From: Pirellulales bacterium
GTDB lineage: Bacteria > Planctomycetota > Planctomycetia > Pirellulales > JALHLM01
NCBI GenBank assembly: GCA_022844585.1
Contig: JALHLM010000135.1
Coordinates: 1 to 12,366 of the forward strand
Length of the DNA: 12,366 nucleotides
Direction of reading: 5' to 3'
In this document: piece after piece, positions 1 to 6,995 of the stretch
How the letters are laid out: each line of letters begins with the position of its first letter
How positions within the stretch are numbered: position 1 is the stretch's first letter
Position numbers and translations under genes: made by a program
The notes under the pieces: model-generated
What the model was told of the DNA's origin: nothing
Database searches by the model: none
Seen by the model: the letters and a program-made list of their open reading frames with translations, nothing else

Positions 1-2232
1 GCCGCTCCCGAACCGAATGACGCCTCGGACCAGGTGCTGGCCGAGCTGATGGAGCGCATTGACGCTGGGCAGCGGGTCGATCGGGAAGCATTACGGGCCG
101 CGTTTCCGGATCTGGCCGACGAGCTGTGCGCGTACCTCGACACGGCCGATTGCGTCGAACGGATGGCGGGACCGATTTCGCCGTCACTCGAACAAGGCGC
201 GCAATTGGATACGGTAGCCTTTCAGCCGTTCGAGATCGCCGACGCGGTCCATGGGGCATTCAGCACTTCCGGTGAGCTGTCAGTGCCGGCCTCCGGGACG
301 ATCTTCGGCGACTACGAATTGCAGGAAGAAATTGCCCGCGGCGGCATGGGGATTGTCTTCAAGGCCCGGCAATTGAAGCTGGGCCGCACGGTCGCGGTGA
401 AGATGATTCTCACCGGACGACTGGCGACCAAGGACGACGTCGCCCGGTTTCGCCAGGAGGCCGAGGCCGCGGCCAACTTGAGCCATGAGAACATCGTCGA
501 CATCTATGAAGTCGGCGAGGTCGATGGGCACCATTATTTTTCGATGGAGTACGTGCCTGGCAGCGACCTTGGCCGGATGGTGCGGGATCGTCCGATGCAG
601 GCCGAGCGCGCGGCGAAATACGTACGCGACGTGGCGATGGCGATTCAGTTCGCGCATGACCGTGGCATTCTGCATCGCGACTTAAAGCCGTCCAACGTGC
701 TGATCGACGCGGATGATCGTCCGCAGATCACCGACTTTGGCTTGGCCAAGCGCGTGCATCAGGATGGACTCACCGACACGGGCCAAGTGGTCGGCACGCC
801 CAGCTACATGCCTCCGGAGCAAGCCTGGCCGGGAATGGGCGTGATTGGTCCGGCGAGCGACGTGTATTCGCTGGGCGCCATTCTCTACGAGTTGCTCACC
901 GGCCGCCCGCCGTTTCGCGCGGCGACCGTGATGGACACGTTGATGCAAGTGCTCGACACCGAGCCAGCTTCGCCGCGGCTGTTGAACAACAAGGTCCCGC
1001 GCGATTTGGAGACGATTTGCCTCAAATGCCTGGCGAAAGATCCGCAGCGCCGTTACGCGGCCGCGTGGGAGATGCAGGAAGAGTTGGATCGCTACCTCAC
1101 GGGTCAGCCGATCAAGGCTCGGCCGATTAACGTGGCGGCGCGTCTGATGCGCTGGTCCAAGCGTAACCCGGTGGCCGCCGGCCTGATTGTTTCGTCGTTG
1201 CTGTTATTGATCGTCGTCGGCAGCCTGGCGTTCTCCACGGCGCGGACGCTGGAAACCCAACTCCGCGACGTGATGCGGCAAAGTCTTGTCTATAGCGCGG
1301 AGCACGTCGCGCACACCGTGCGCGATCGGCTCAATGAATTGGCTGAACCAGTGCTCACCACTTCGCGCAATGCGGAGCTGGCCGCCCTGGTCGCCGCGGG
1401 CGATTCTGCCGCGTTGCAAGCATATATGACGCCCGCCCATGGGTTCGTGGCCGCAGGGGGGACTTCGACGGAGACGACGTGGATTGTATTGGACGCCAAC
1501 GGTAAGGGACTGATGCGATCGCCGGAGCCGGAAGAATTCGTCGGCGTCGATTGGCGTTGGCGCGACTATGTGTCCGGCTGCGTGAAGGACGGCCGCTGGA
1601 TTTCGCCATCGACGCCTTATATTTCCAGGCCGTACCACAGTCGCCTAGGAAAACTGCACAAGTTTGCGATCGTGGCGCCGATTTACGATCGTCAATCCGA
1701 AGTGGAAGGTGCCATCGTTGGCATCGTAGCCCGAACGTTCGCCACCGACGCCGATCTAGGCGTGCGCGAATTGCATGACGAATCTCGGAAGACGGTGGTC
1801 GTGGCGCTCGACGATCCGGACTCTAAGACCGATCTCAAGGTCGTGCCACAGCACCGCATCATCGTGCATCACAGCTATACGCGTGCCGGAGAAATGGCGG
1901 AGAAAATGGCGCCAGGCAAGCTCCTCGACCATCTCCGCAGCGTTGACAACGTCGCGACGCCAATTGAGCAAGCATTATCCACCAAGCCGATCACGACGGA
2001 CGACTACGTCGACCCACTGTCGCCGGACGCCGAATGGTTGGCGGCCTTGGCGCCCGTGCCACGATCGCCGTTCTGGGTCGTGATCCAAGAGCGGACCGAC
2101 GAAGCGATCGGCCTGAGCGGCATCGCCAGTCAACTCGCGCTCGGGTTTGCTGTCGCGCTGGGACTCAGCGTATTCATCATGAGCAACGCCATCGGCCACG
2201 CCATCCGACGTGGCACGTGGCGACGGGCATGA
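1..2232 (+). CDS. Membrane Ser/Thr protein kinase with Cache-like sensor domain (5' partial)
   Basis: Hanks-type receptor kinase. The frame is open to the left edge, so the true start is probably outside the window; an internal GTG at 34 would give 732 aa, used for numbering here. Residues 1-45 form the short helical segment (PDLADEL) common in planctomycete kinases. The catalytic domain spans about 93-355: glycine loop ARGGMG, VAVK with Lys123, HRDLKPSN at 214-221, DFG at 234-236 and PPEQ at 260-263. One membrane helix lies at about 379-400. The 405-680 region reads as an extracytoplasmic dCache-like sensor (VDWRWRDYV, ISRPYHS, KFAIVAPIYD, GAIVGIVA), followed by a second helix at about 697-719 and a short basic tail. 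It presumably couples an external ligand to phosphorylation of cytoplasmic Ser/Thr; ligand and substrates are unknown. All key catalytic residues are present. Kinase assignment is secure; the Cache call rests on motif resemblance. Confidence 0.93.
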   Translation, partial: AAPEPNDASDQVLAELMERIDAGQRVDREALRAAFPDLADELCAYLDTADCVERMAGPISPSLEQGAQLDTVAFQPFEIADAVHGAFSTSGELSVPASGTIFGDYELQEEIARGGMGIVFKARQLKLGRTVAVKMILTGRLATKDDVARFRQEAEAAANLSHENIVDIYEVGEVDGHHYFSMEYVPGSDLGRMVRDRPMQAERAAKYVRDVAMAIQFAHDRGILHRDLKPSNVLIDADDRPQITDFGLAKRVHQDGLTDTGQVVGTPSYMPPEQAWPGMGVIGPASDVYSLGAILYELLTGRPPFRAATVMDTLMQVLDTEPASPRLLNNKVPRDLETICLKCLAKDPQRRYAAAWEMQEELDRYLTGQPIKARPINVAARLMRWSKRNPVAAGLIVSSLLLLIVVGSLAFSTARTLETQLRDVMRQSLVYSAEHVAHTVRDRLNELAEPVLTTSRNAELAALVAAGDSAALQAYMTPAHGFVAAGGTSTETTWIVLDANGKGLMRSPEPEEFVGVDWRWRDYVSGCVKDGRWISPSTPYISRPYHSRLGKLHKFAIVAPIYDRQSEVEGAIVGIVARTFATDADLGVRELHDESRKTVVVALDDPDSKTDLKVVPQHRIIVHHSYTRAGEMAEKMAPGKLLDHLRSVDNVATPIEQALSTKPITTDDYVDPLSPDAEWLAALAPVPRSPFWVVIQERTDEAIGLSGIASQLALGFAVALGLSVFIMSNAIGHAIRRGTWRRA

Positions 2233-2291
2233 AATGATTGCCACTGCCCGGCGACTCTGCTAGAACGGACGTTCGATGACCCGGTCGACTT

Positions 2292-2298
2292 GGGGAGG
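2292..2298 (+). promoter_or_regulatory. Ribosome binding site deciding the DUF1501 start
   Basis: GGGGAGG lies 7 nt before GTG 2306, a near-ideal Shine-Dalgarno sequence and spacing. The upstream ATG at 2276 has no comparable purine tract before it, which favours the GTG start. Confidence 0.65.
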
Positions 2299-2305
2299 CG
2301 GGTTC

Positions 2306-3688
2306 GTGCTATCGTTCAGCAATCCCGGCGGTCGCTTAGGACGACGCGAATTTCTTCGCATCGGCGCGCTTTCATTGCCAGGGCTGACCTTGGCGAACCA
2401 ATTGGCCGTGGCGGCCGGCGCAGCGCGCGACGTCGCGCGCGATCGTTCGGTGATTCTGCTCTTCTTGCAGGGCGGGCCGAGTCAGATCGAGACGTTCGAC
2501 CCCAAAATGACCGCGCCGAGCGGCATTTGCAGCGCTACCGGCGAAGTCGCCACGCGGATTCCGGGCGTTACCTTCGGCGGTTCGTTTCCTCGGCTCGCCG
2601 GTTTGGCCGATCGCGTGTCGTTGGTCCGCTCGTTCCGCACCGGCGACGGCAATCACGACATCAAACCGGTGGTGGGGCGCGCCACGGCTGGGGCGAATCT
2701 CGGTTCGTTCTATTCGCGTGTGGTGGGCGTCAATCATCCAGCGAACGGCATTCCGACGAACGTCGCGCTGTTCCCCCGCGCGGTCGATCCTTCGACGCGA
2801 CCGGCCGAGGAAGGGTTCGGCAAGTTTGACGCCACGGGGACGCTCGGGCGCGGCTATGCGCCGTTCGTGCCGGGGGCGGGCGGGAGTTTGCAACAGGACA
2901 TGCAGCTTACATTGTCGCGAGATCGGCTCGACGATCGCCGCGCATTGTTGGCCGAGCTCGATCGCGTCAAACGCCGGCTCGACGGCGGTGACGCGAACGC
3001 GCTCGATCGCTATCACGAGCAAGCCTACAACATTCTCGTCGGCGGCGTGGCCGAGGCGTTTGATCTGTCCAATGAGGATCCGGCAGTCGTCGCGCGTTAC
3101 GATACGGCGCCGTTGGTATCGCCCGCGGCTATCAGCCGGAAGTGGAACAATCATCCGCTCTATGCCGACAACGCCAAGACGCTCGGCAAGCTGTTGTTAC
3201 TGGCGCGGCGGCTGTGCGAGGCCGGCTGCGGGTTTGTCACCGTGACGACGAACTTCGTGTGGGACATGCACGCCGACATCAACAATGCCGGCGTCGCGGA
3301 AGGGATGGAGTATTGCGGACGTCCGCTCGATCATGCGCTGAGCGCCTTTGTGGAGGATGTCGCCGCGCGCGGGCTCAGCGAAAAGATTCTGCTCGTCGCC
3401 GTCGGTGAAATGGGACGCTCGCCGCGGATCAACAATCAGGGCGGCCGCGATCACTGGGGCAACCTCGCGCCGCTCCTATTTGCCGGCGGCGGGCTGAATA
3501 TGGGGCAAGTCGTCGGCCAATCGACGCGCGACGCGGGCGAGCCGCTCAGCCGGCCCTATCAGATCGAACATCTCGTCGCCACGGTGCTGGACCGGCTGTT
3601 CGACGTGCCCCAGCTCCGGCTCGTGCCAGGCTTGCCGAACGAAATCATCCAAGCGGCAAGCGGCGAGTTGATTACCGAACTCCTCTGA
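2306..3688 (+). CDS. DUF1501 family protein, Tat-exported
   Basis: Planctomycete DUF1501 protein, a family placed in the alkaline phosphatase/sulfatase-like superfamily; the reaction is not known. From the GTG at 2306 it has 460 aa. Residues 12-27 hold a Tat-type signal (GRREFLRIGALSLPGL, twin Arg13-Arg14) with a hydrophobic stretch to about 40, so it is predicted to be exported folded. Family marks are LLFLQGGPSQIETFDPK at about 51-67, GNHDIKP, the GEMGRSPRIN segment and GGRDHWGNLAPLLFAGGG from about 379. An ATG at 2276 would add ten residues, but GTG 2306 has the much better ribosome site and puts the Tat motif at a normal distance from the N-terminus. It starts 73 nt after the kinase stop with no terminator seen between, so co-transcription is possible. 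The usual DUF1549/DUF1553 cytochrome partner is absent. Family certain, function unknown. Confidence 0.93.
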   Translation: MLSFSNPGGRLGRREFLRIGALSLPGLTLANQLAVAAGAARDVARDRSVILLFLQGGPSQIETFDPKMTAPSGICSATGEVATRIPGVTFGGSFPRLAGLADRVSLVRSFRTGDGNHDIKPVVGRATAGANLGSFYSRVVGVNHPANGIPTNVALFPRAVDPSTRPAEEGFGKFDATGTLGRGYAPFVPGAGGSLQQDMQLTLSRDRLDDRRALLAELDRVKRRLDGGDANALDRYHEQAYNILVGGVAEAFDLSNEDPAVVARYDTAPLVSPAAISRKWNNHPLYADNAKTLGKLLLLARRLCEAGCGFVTVTTNFVWDMHADINNAGVAEGMEYCGRPLDHALSAFVEDVAARGLSEKILLVAVGEMGRSPRINNQGGRDHWGNLAPLLFAGGGLNMGQVVGQSTRDAGEPLSRPYQIEHLVATVLDRLFDVPQLRLVPGLPNEIIQAASGELITELL

Positions 3689-3701
3689 TGGCGACTCCGA
3701 C

Positions 3702-3760
3702 ACAGTCTCCTTTCGCTCCGCGAAAGGTCCGGAGCCTTTCGCGGAGCGAAAGGAGACTGT
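3702..3760. repeat. Perfect 26-bp inverted repeat built of nested hairpins, between convergent genes
   Basis: Arms 3702-3727 and 3735-3760 are exact reverse complements over 26 nt around a 7-nt centre (TCCGGAG). Each arm is itself a hairpin: CCTTTCGC, a 3-nt loop, GCGAAAGG. The sequence can therefore fold as one long stem or as two side-by-side stems on either strand. It starts 13 nt after the DUF1501 stop and ends 10 nt before the oxidoreductase stop, so it may act as a bidirectional terminator or mRNA 3' stabiliser. There is no U-tract, so Rho-independent termination in the classical sense is doubtful. Similar palindromes are, from memory, dispersed in planctomycete genomes; copy number cannot be tested here. 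Confidence 0.9.
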
Positions 3761-3770
3761 GGGGGCGTTC

Positions 3771-4796
3771 TCAATTCACTCGCACCACCGTTCGGCCGAT
3801 GATTTCTCCGCGCAGGATGCGTTGCACCGCGTCGCCGACTTCATCGAGTTCGACGACGTTCGCCAGTTGATCCAACATCGCCGGCCGCCAGTCGTCGGCC
3901 ATGTGCTTCCAGAGGGCGGGGCGATTTTCCGTCGGACATTCCGCGGAATCGATGCCGGCCAACGTCACGCCGCGAAGGATAAACGGAAACACGCTCAGCG
4001 GAATCTCCGCGCCTGCCAGCATCCCGCAACAGGTGACGCAGCCGCGCCGCTGCGTGGAGCGGACGATATTTGCGAGTGGCGCGCCGCCGATTGTGTCGAT
4101 CGCCCCCGCCCAACGCGCCGCGAGAAGTGGTTTCTTGCCGTCGTCGGCGAGGGCCGCGCGCGGGAGGATTTCGGTGGCGCCGAGCTCTTTGAGAAACGGC
4201 TCCGCCTCCGGCTTGCCGCTCACGGCGACGACGCGATAGCCAAGCCGCGCCAGCATGCCGATCGCCAGGCAACCCACGCCGCCTGTCGCGCCCGTGACGA
4301 TGACTTCGCCCTTGTCGGGCGTCACCTGGTGGCGCTGCAACAGGTCCACGCCTTGCGCGGCGGTGAACCCCGCGGTGCCATAGGTCATCGCCTGCTTCGT
4401 AGTCAGCTCCTTCGGGAGCGGAACGACCCATTCGGCCGGAACCCGAATTTGTTCGGACCAGCCGCCCCAACGCTCCGAACCGAGTTGATAGCCAGTTACC
4501 AAGACCTGCTGTCCCGGAGCGAATTTGCTGGAATTCGATTCCAGCACCGTCCCGGCCGCATCGATGCCGGGGATGTGCGGAAAATTCCGCACGACGCCCG
4601 GGTGTCCGGTGGCGGCGAGCGCGTCTTTGTAATTAAGCGACGAGTATTCGACGCGAATCGTCACGTCGCCCGGCGGCAGTTCGCTGGAGTCGCGATCGGC
4701 AATTCGGCTGGTAATCGCGCCCGAGGCCTCTCGTTCCACCCAATAGCATCGCATGGCAGGCATTCCGCTCGTGTAACAGGTCGTCGTCGAAGGCAT
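3771..4796 (-). CDS. YhdH/AcuI-type MDR NADPH oxidoreductase (putative acrylyl-CoA reductase)
   Basis: Medium-chain dehydrogenase/reductase of the zinc-independent YhdH/YhfP (AcuI) group, 341 aa, cytoplasmic. Characterised members reduce acryloyl-CoA to propionyl-CoA with NADPH; whether this one does so is inferred. Visible marks are YSSLNYKDAL at 51-60, HIPGIDAAGTV at 74-84, the nucleotide loop TGATGGVG at 168-175 in the Rossmann domain, and the C-terminal GEIIGRTVVRV. Homologues usually begin close to the MRCYWV segment. The ATGs at residue 12 (4763) or 15 (4754) are therefore possible starts, but the first ATG has an AGGA about 4 nt upstream and is kept. It is divergent from thioredoxin and convergent with DUF1501, so probably monocistronic. 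Family assignment is strong, substrate uncertain. Confidence 0.92.
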   Translation of the reverse strand: MPSTTTCYTSGMPAMRCYWVEREASGAITSRIADRDSSELPPGDVTIRVEYSSLNYKDALAATGHPGVVRNFPHIPGIDAAGTVLESNSSKFAPGQQVLVTGYQLGSERWGGWSEQIRVPAEWVVPLPKELTTKQAMTYGTAGFTAAQGVDLLQRHQVTPDKGEVIVTGATGGVGCLAIGMLARLGYRVVAVSGKPEAEPFLKELGATEILPRAALADDGKKPLLAARWAGAIDTIGGAPLANIVRSTQRRGCVTCCGMLAGAEIPLSVFPFILRGVTLAGIDSAECPTENRPALWKHMADDWRPAMLDQLANVVELDEVGDAVQRILRGEIIGRTVVRVN

Positions 4797-4850
4797 CCAA
4801 ATCCTACAGATCGACGGCCGGGAGCGGTATCACGGGGAGCACGCCCCGCG

Positions 4851-4880
4851 TTGACCGCTGTCGGCCAGGTCCGATAAAAT
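4851..4880 (+). promoter_or_regulatory. Putative sigma70-type promoter of thioredoxin
   Basis: TTGACC at 4851-4856 (5/6 to the -35 consensus) is followed after 18 nt by TAAAAT at 4875-4880 (5/6 to the -10 consensus). An alternative -10, GATAAA at 4873, would give a 16-nt spacer. Transcription would begin near 4887, leaving a leader of about 75 nt before the thioredoxin start. It lies in the 164-nt divergent gap; I saw no matching promoter for the oxidoreductase. Confidence 0.45.
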
Positions 4881-4946
4881 CCAGCAACCACGCGACCGAG
4901 CTACTCGCCCCGACGATTGGGGGCGGAAACGGCGTGCATTCATCGG

Positions 4947-4954
4947 AAAGGGGA
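4947..4954 (+). promoter_or_regulatory. Ribosome binding site deciding the thioredoxin start
   Basis: AAAGGGGA ends 6 nt before GTG 4961. This supports GTG 4961 over the in-frame GTG at 4934, which would place the purine tract inside the coding region and add nine residues that thioredoxins lack. Confidence 0.7.
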
Positions 4955-4960
4955 TGTCCT

Positions 4961-5290
4961 GTGGCAGGCAACGTATTGGAAATCACCGAAGCCAACTTCG
5001 ATTCCGAGGTCTTGAAGTCCAAGGAACCGGTCCTGGTCGACTTCTGGGCCCCCTGGTGCGGACCTTGCCGCCAGATCGCCCCCGTCGTCGAGCAACTGGC
5101 CGCCGAATACCAGGGCGCCGTCAAAGTAGGCAAGATCAACGTCGACGACGCCCAAAGCCTCGCCGGCAACTACGGGGTCAACAGCATCCCCACGCTGATG
5201 ATCTTCAAGGGAGGCCAGGTCATCGATCAATTCGTCGGCCTGCAAGGCAAGCCCAAGCTGCAAGCCGCCCTGGACGCCGCCAAGGGCTGA
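4961..5290 (+). CDS. trxA: Thioredoxin
   Basis: Small cytoplasmic dithiol oxidoreductase, 109 aa, the normal length for TrxA. It reduces protein disulfides and is itself recharged by thioredoxin reductase, which is not in this window. The active site WCGPC is at 32-36 within VDFWAPWCGPC, with the buried Asp27. The cis-proline loop SIPTLMIFKGG carries Pro77, and the protein ends in the usual amphipathic helix (KPKLQAALDAAKG). There is no signal peptide or membrane segment. The GTG start is chosen from the ribosome site 6 nt upstream and from family length. It has its own likely promoter and is closed by a strong terminator about 50 nt downstream, so it looks like a single-gene unit. Confidence 0.97.
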   Translation: MAGNVLEITEANFDSEVLKSKEPVLVDFWAPWCGPCRQIAPVVEQLAAEYQGAVKVGKINVDDAQSLAGNYGVNSIPTLMIFKGGQVIDQFVGLQGKPKLQAALDAAKG

Positions 5291-5337
5291 GCGTAAGGCG
5301 GCCGCCACGTTGACAACTGACGCTATCGCAATTTCGA

Positions 5338-5369
5338 GGCCCGCCGGTTTCCCCGGCGGGCCTTTTTTT
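5338..5369 (+). terminator. Intrinsic terminator of trxA
   Basis: A perfect 10-bp GC stem, GGCCCGCCGG with CCGGCGGGCC, encloses a 5-nt loop (TTTCC) and is followed by seven T residues (5363-5369). It begins 47 nt after the thioredoxin stop. This is a textbook Rho-independent terminator for plus-strand transcripts. Confidence 0.93.
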
Positions 5370-5452
5370 ATTTGGCGACATTGTTTCAAGTTCATCGCCT
5401 CTCCTGCCGAAAACAGAACGCGCGGCGGTGTCGGCTCCGTGCGCCGACGGTT

Positions 5453-5621
5453 ACTCCGGACGATTCACCACGGAGGGCACAGAGGACACGGAGATTGGAG
5501 AGAGGTCGAAAGACTAATAGGCCTGCTCAGAGTGATGACGAACAGGTTAGTGCGGCAAGCTCGACCCCACTCTAAATCCTCCTCCGTGCTCTCCGTGTCC
5601 TCCGTGGTGAATCCTCGGAGT
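5453..5621. repeat. MITE-like inverted-repeat element with period-9 purine-rich arms
   Basis: The core arms 5462-5493 and 5582-5613 match in inverted orientation at 28 of 32 positions. The match extends outward, with one 1-nt gap, to ACTCCG at 5453 and CGGAGT ending at 5621. Within each arm the unit CACGGAGNN repeats about three times with a 9-nt period. The 88-nt centre holds no ORF of note. Size and symmetry suggest a non-autonomous mobile or palindromic dispersed element; no target-site duplication is obvious. From memory, sequences of this CACGGAGGACACGGAG type recur in planctomycetes and other phyla and generate false ORFs. A structural role for a transcript is an alternative. Confidence 0.8.
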
Positions 5622-5666
5622 GATCCGCGTCGCCAGAACGTTCCCCGGGGGGAAGGTTGATGAGGT

Positions 5667-6899
5667 ATGACGCGAACTTCCAGCGAGATCCGCGCGACGG
5701 CTGAACCGGCGCGCGCCGTCGACGTGCCTGCGCTTCGCGTGGACGCGGCGCACGAGGTTCGCGCGGAGCCAACAGTCGCGGCCACCGAGAGCGCTGACGC
5801 GTCGCCTGAAACGCCGCTCGTCGATCTTTCGTTCGACGCGGTCGCCCAGGTTCAACATCAGGCCAGCCAACTCGCCACGCATCTCGTGGCGCGGCAGCGC
5901 GAACTCGATCACCGCGAAGCCGGACTGCATGCGCGCGTCGCCCAATGGGAGCAGGAACACGCGATCGCGCGTTTGGCGCTCGATGAACGAACTCAAGCTG
6001 CGGAGGCGGTCGAATCGCAACTCGCCGATCGCGCCGCCGCACTCGACGCGCGTGAACGGGCGCTACGCCAGCGGGAGACGGATTTTCGCGCCACGCAGGT
6101 CGAAAGCGAGTTCTTTCTCCAGCGGCAGGAAGACGAACTGGAACTACGCGAATCGCAGGTGCGGCTGGTCGAGGAACGCCTGACGAATGAACAGCGGATC
6201 GTAAAACAAACCGGCGCGGAGTTACAGCGCGCGCGGGAACGCTTTCGCCTGGCCTCGCGCCGGATCGCACAGCGGCATGACCGGCAGCGCTCGGAATGGG
6301 AGCAAATGACCCGTTCGGCGCTGGCTACGCTGGAACGCCGCCGCGCGGCAATCGAAGCCGCCGGACATCGCAGCACAGCCGATGGCGAGCCGCCGACGGA
6401 GCCCGAAGAAGTCGAGCAACTCCGCGCGGCGCTGTGGATGGAACTGCTGGCGGTCAGACGCTTGCTCGACGAACGCGAAGCGGAGGCGTCTGCCTGGGCG
6501 CAATCGCAAGCGGCCTTCCTGGCCGAACAGCAGGCCGAGGCGGAACGCATCGCCGCCCGGGAACGCGAGCTGGACGAAATTGCCGAGGAACTCGACGCGC
6601 GACGGGCGGAATGGGATCGATTGCAGGCCGAAGACACATCGCCTGCGGCGAGCATGACCGCGCGTGCGAAGGAATTGGAAACTATGCGCGATACGGTCGC
6701 CGACGAGTTCGCGCGTCTTACGCGCCAACAAACCGAGTTCACCGCCTGGGCCGAAGCCCGCGAGCGCGAGCTCAAAGAGCAAAGCCGGGCGCTTGCTCAC
6801 CGAACCGAGACGCTCGATCGCCGCGCCGCAGCCTTGACGCAGCAAGAAATCGCAGTGCGTCTCAACGCACTGGAATCGGGAACAAAGCGAAAAAGATAG
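5667..6899 (+). CDS. Cysteine-free coiled-coil protein, unknown function
   Basis: 410 aa, very rich in Glu, Arg, Ala and Gln. An N-terminal stretch to about residue 55 is low in structure and has no signal peptide. Two long coiled-coil blocks follow, about 57-230 and 247-395, separated by a Gly/Pro-rich break (TADGEPPTEPEE at 237-248); the protein ends in a basic KRKR tail. Segments such as RQRELDHREA and RERELDEIAEELDARR repeat the same charged heptad-like design. No cysteine or membrane helix is seen. Similar charged coiled-coil hypotheticals occur in planctomycetes, but I know of no assigned role; a cytoplasmic scaffold or cytoskeletal protein is a guess. ATG 5667 has GGAAGG 10 nt upstream. 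It is followed by a convergent gene, so it probably forms its own unit. Confidence 0.85.
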   Translation: MTRTSSEIRATAEPARAVDVPALRVDAAHEVRAEPTVAATESADASPETPLVDLSFDAVAQVQHQASQLATHLVARQRELDHREAGLHARVAQWEQEHAIARLALDERTQAAEAVESQLADRAAALDARERALRQRETDFRATQVESEFFLQRQEDELELRESQVRLVEERLTNEQRIVKQTGAELQRARERFRLASRRIAQRHDRQRSEWEQMTRSALATLERRRAAIEAAGHRSTADGEPPTEPEEVEQLRAALWMELLAVRRLLDEREAEASAWAQSQAAFLAEQQAEAERIAARERELDEIAEELDARRAEWDRLQAEDTSPAASMTARAKELETMRDTVADEFARLTRQQTEFTAWAEARERELKEQSRALAHRTETLDRRAAALTQQEIAVRLNALESGTKRKR

Positions 6900-6962
6900 G
6901 GCAATCAAACGCTTGATGTATACTCCACAATCTCGTCTCGGCTCCCCTCTCTCCTTCTCCCC

Positions 6963-6990
6963 CCTCCGCGTCTCAGCGCCTCCGCGGTTC
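6963..6990. repeat. Short-period purine/pyrimidine repeat fragment between convergent genes
   Basis: On the minus strand this reads as 8-nt units CGCGGAGG, CGCTGAGA, CGCGGAGG and then grades into purine-only sequence up to about 6940. CCTCCGCG occurs at 6963 and again at 6979. It resembles one arm of the period-9 element upstream, but with another period and no partner arm, so it may be a decayed or solitary copy. It fills most of the 96-nt gap between the coiled-coil stop and the stop of the giant minus-strand gene. Confidence 0.55.
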
Positions 6991-6995
6991 AAACC

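Larger units (their letters stand above)
5291..5666. other. Gene-free stretch between trxA and the coiled-coil gene
   Basis: These 376 nt hold the trxA terminator, an inverted-repeat element and the ribosome site of the next gene. The reading frames here run through the hairpin and the repeat arms and look like no protein family, so I call no gene. No convincing promoter for the downstream gene was found. Confidence 0.7.

Noticed and set aside
2233..2305. Possible terminator between the kinase and DUF1501 genes
   Set aside because: No stem followed by a T-tract is present; read-through is more likely.
3688..3870. Short ORFs on both strands through the palindrome with PFAPRK and LSRSERRL peptides
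   Set aside because: Both strands encode the same peptide only because the DNA is palindromic; there is no ribosome site and the frames run antisense into the oxidoreductase gene.
3759..4877. 372-codon plus-strand ORF
   Set aside because: Antisense shadow of the YhdH/AcuI-type gene; the composition is His/Arg-rich and resembles no family.
5310..5660. 116-codon ORF after thioredoxin
   Set aside because: It reads through the intrinsic terminator and the inverted-repeat element, and its start has no ribosome site.
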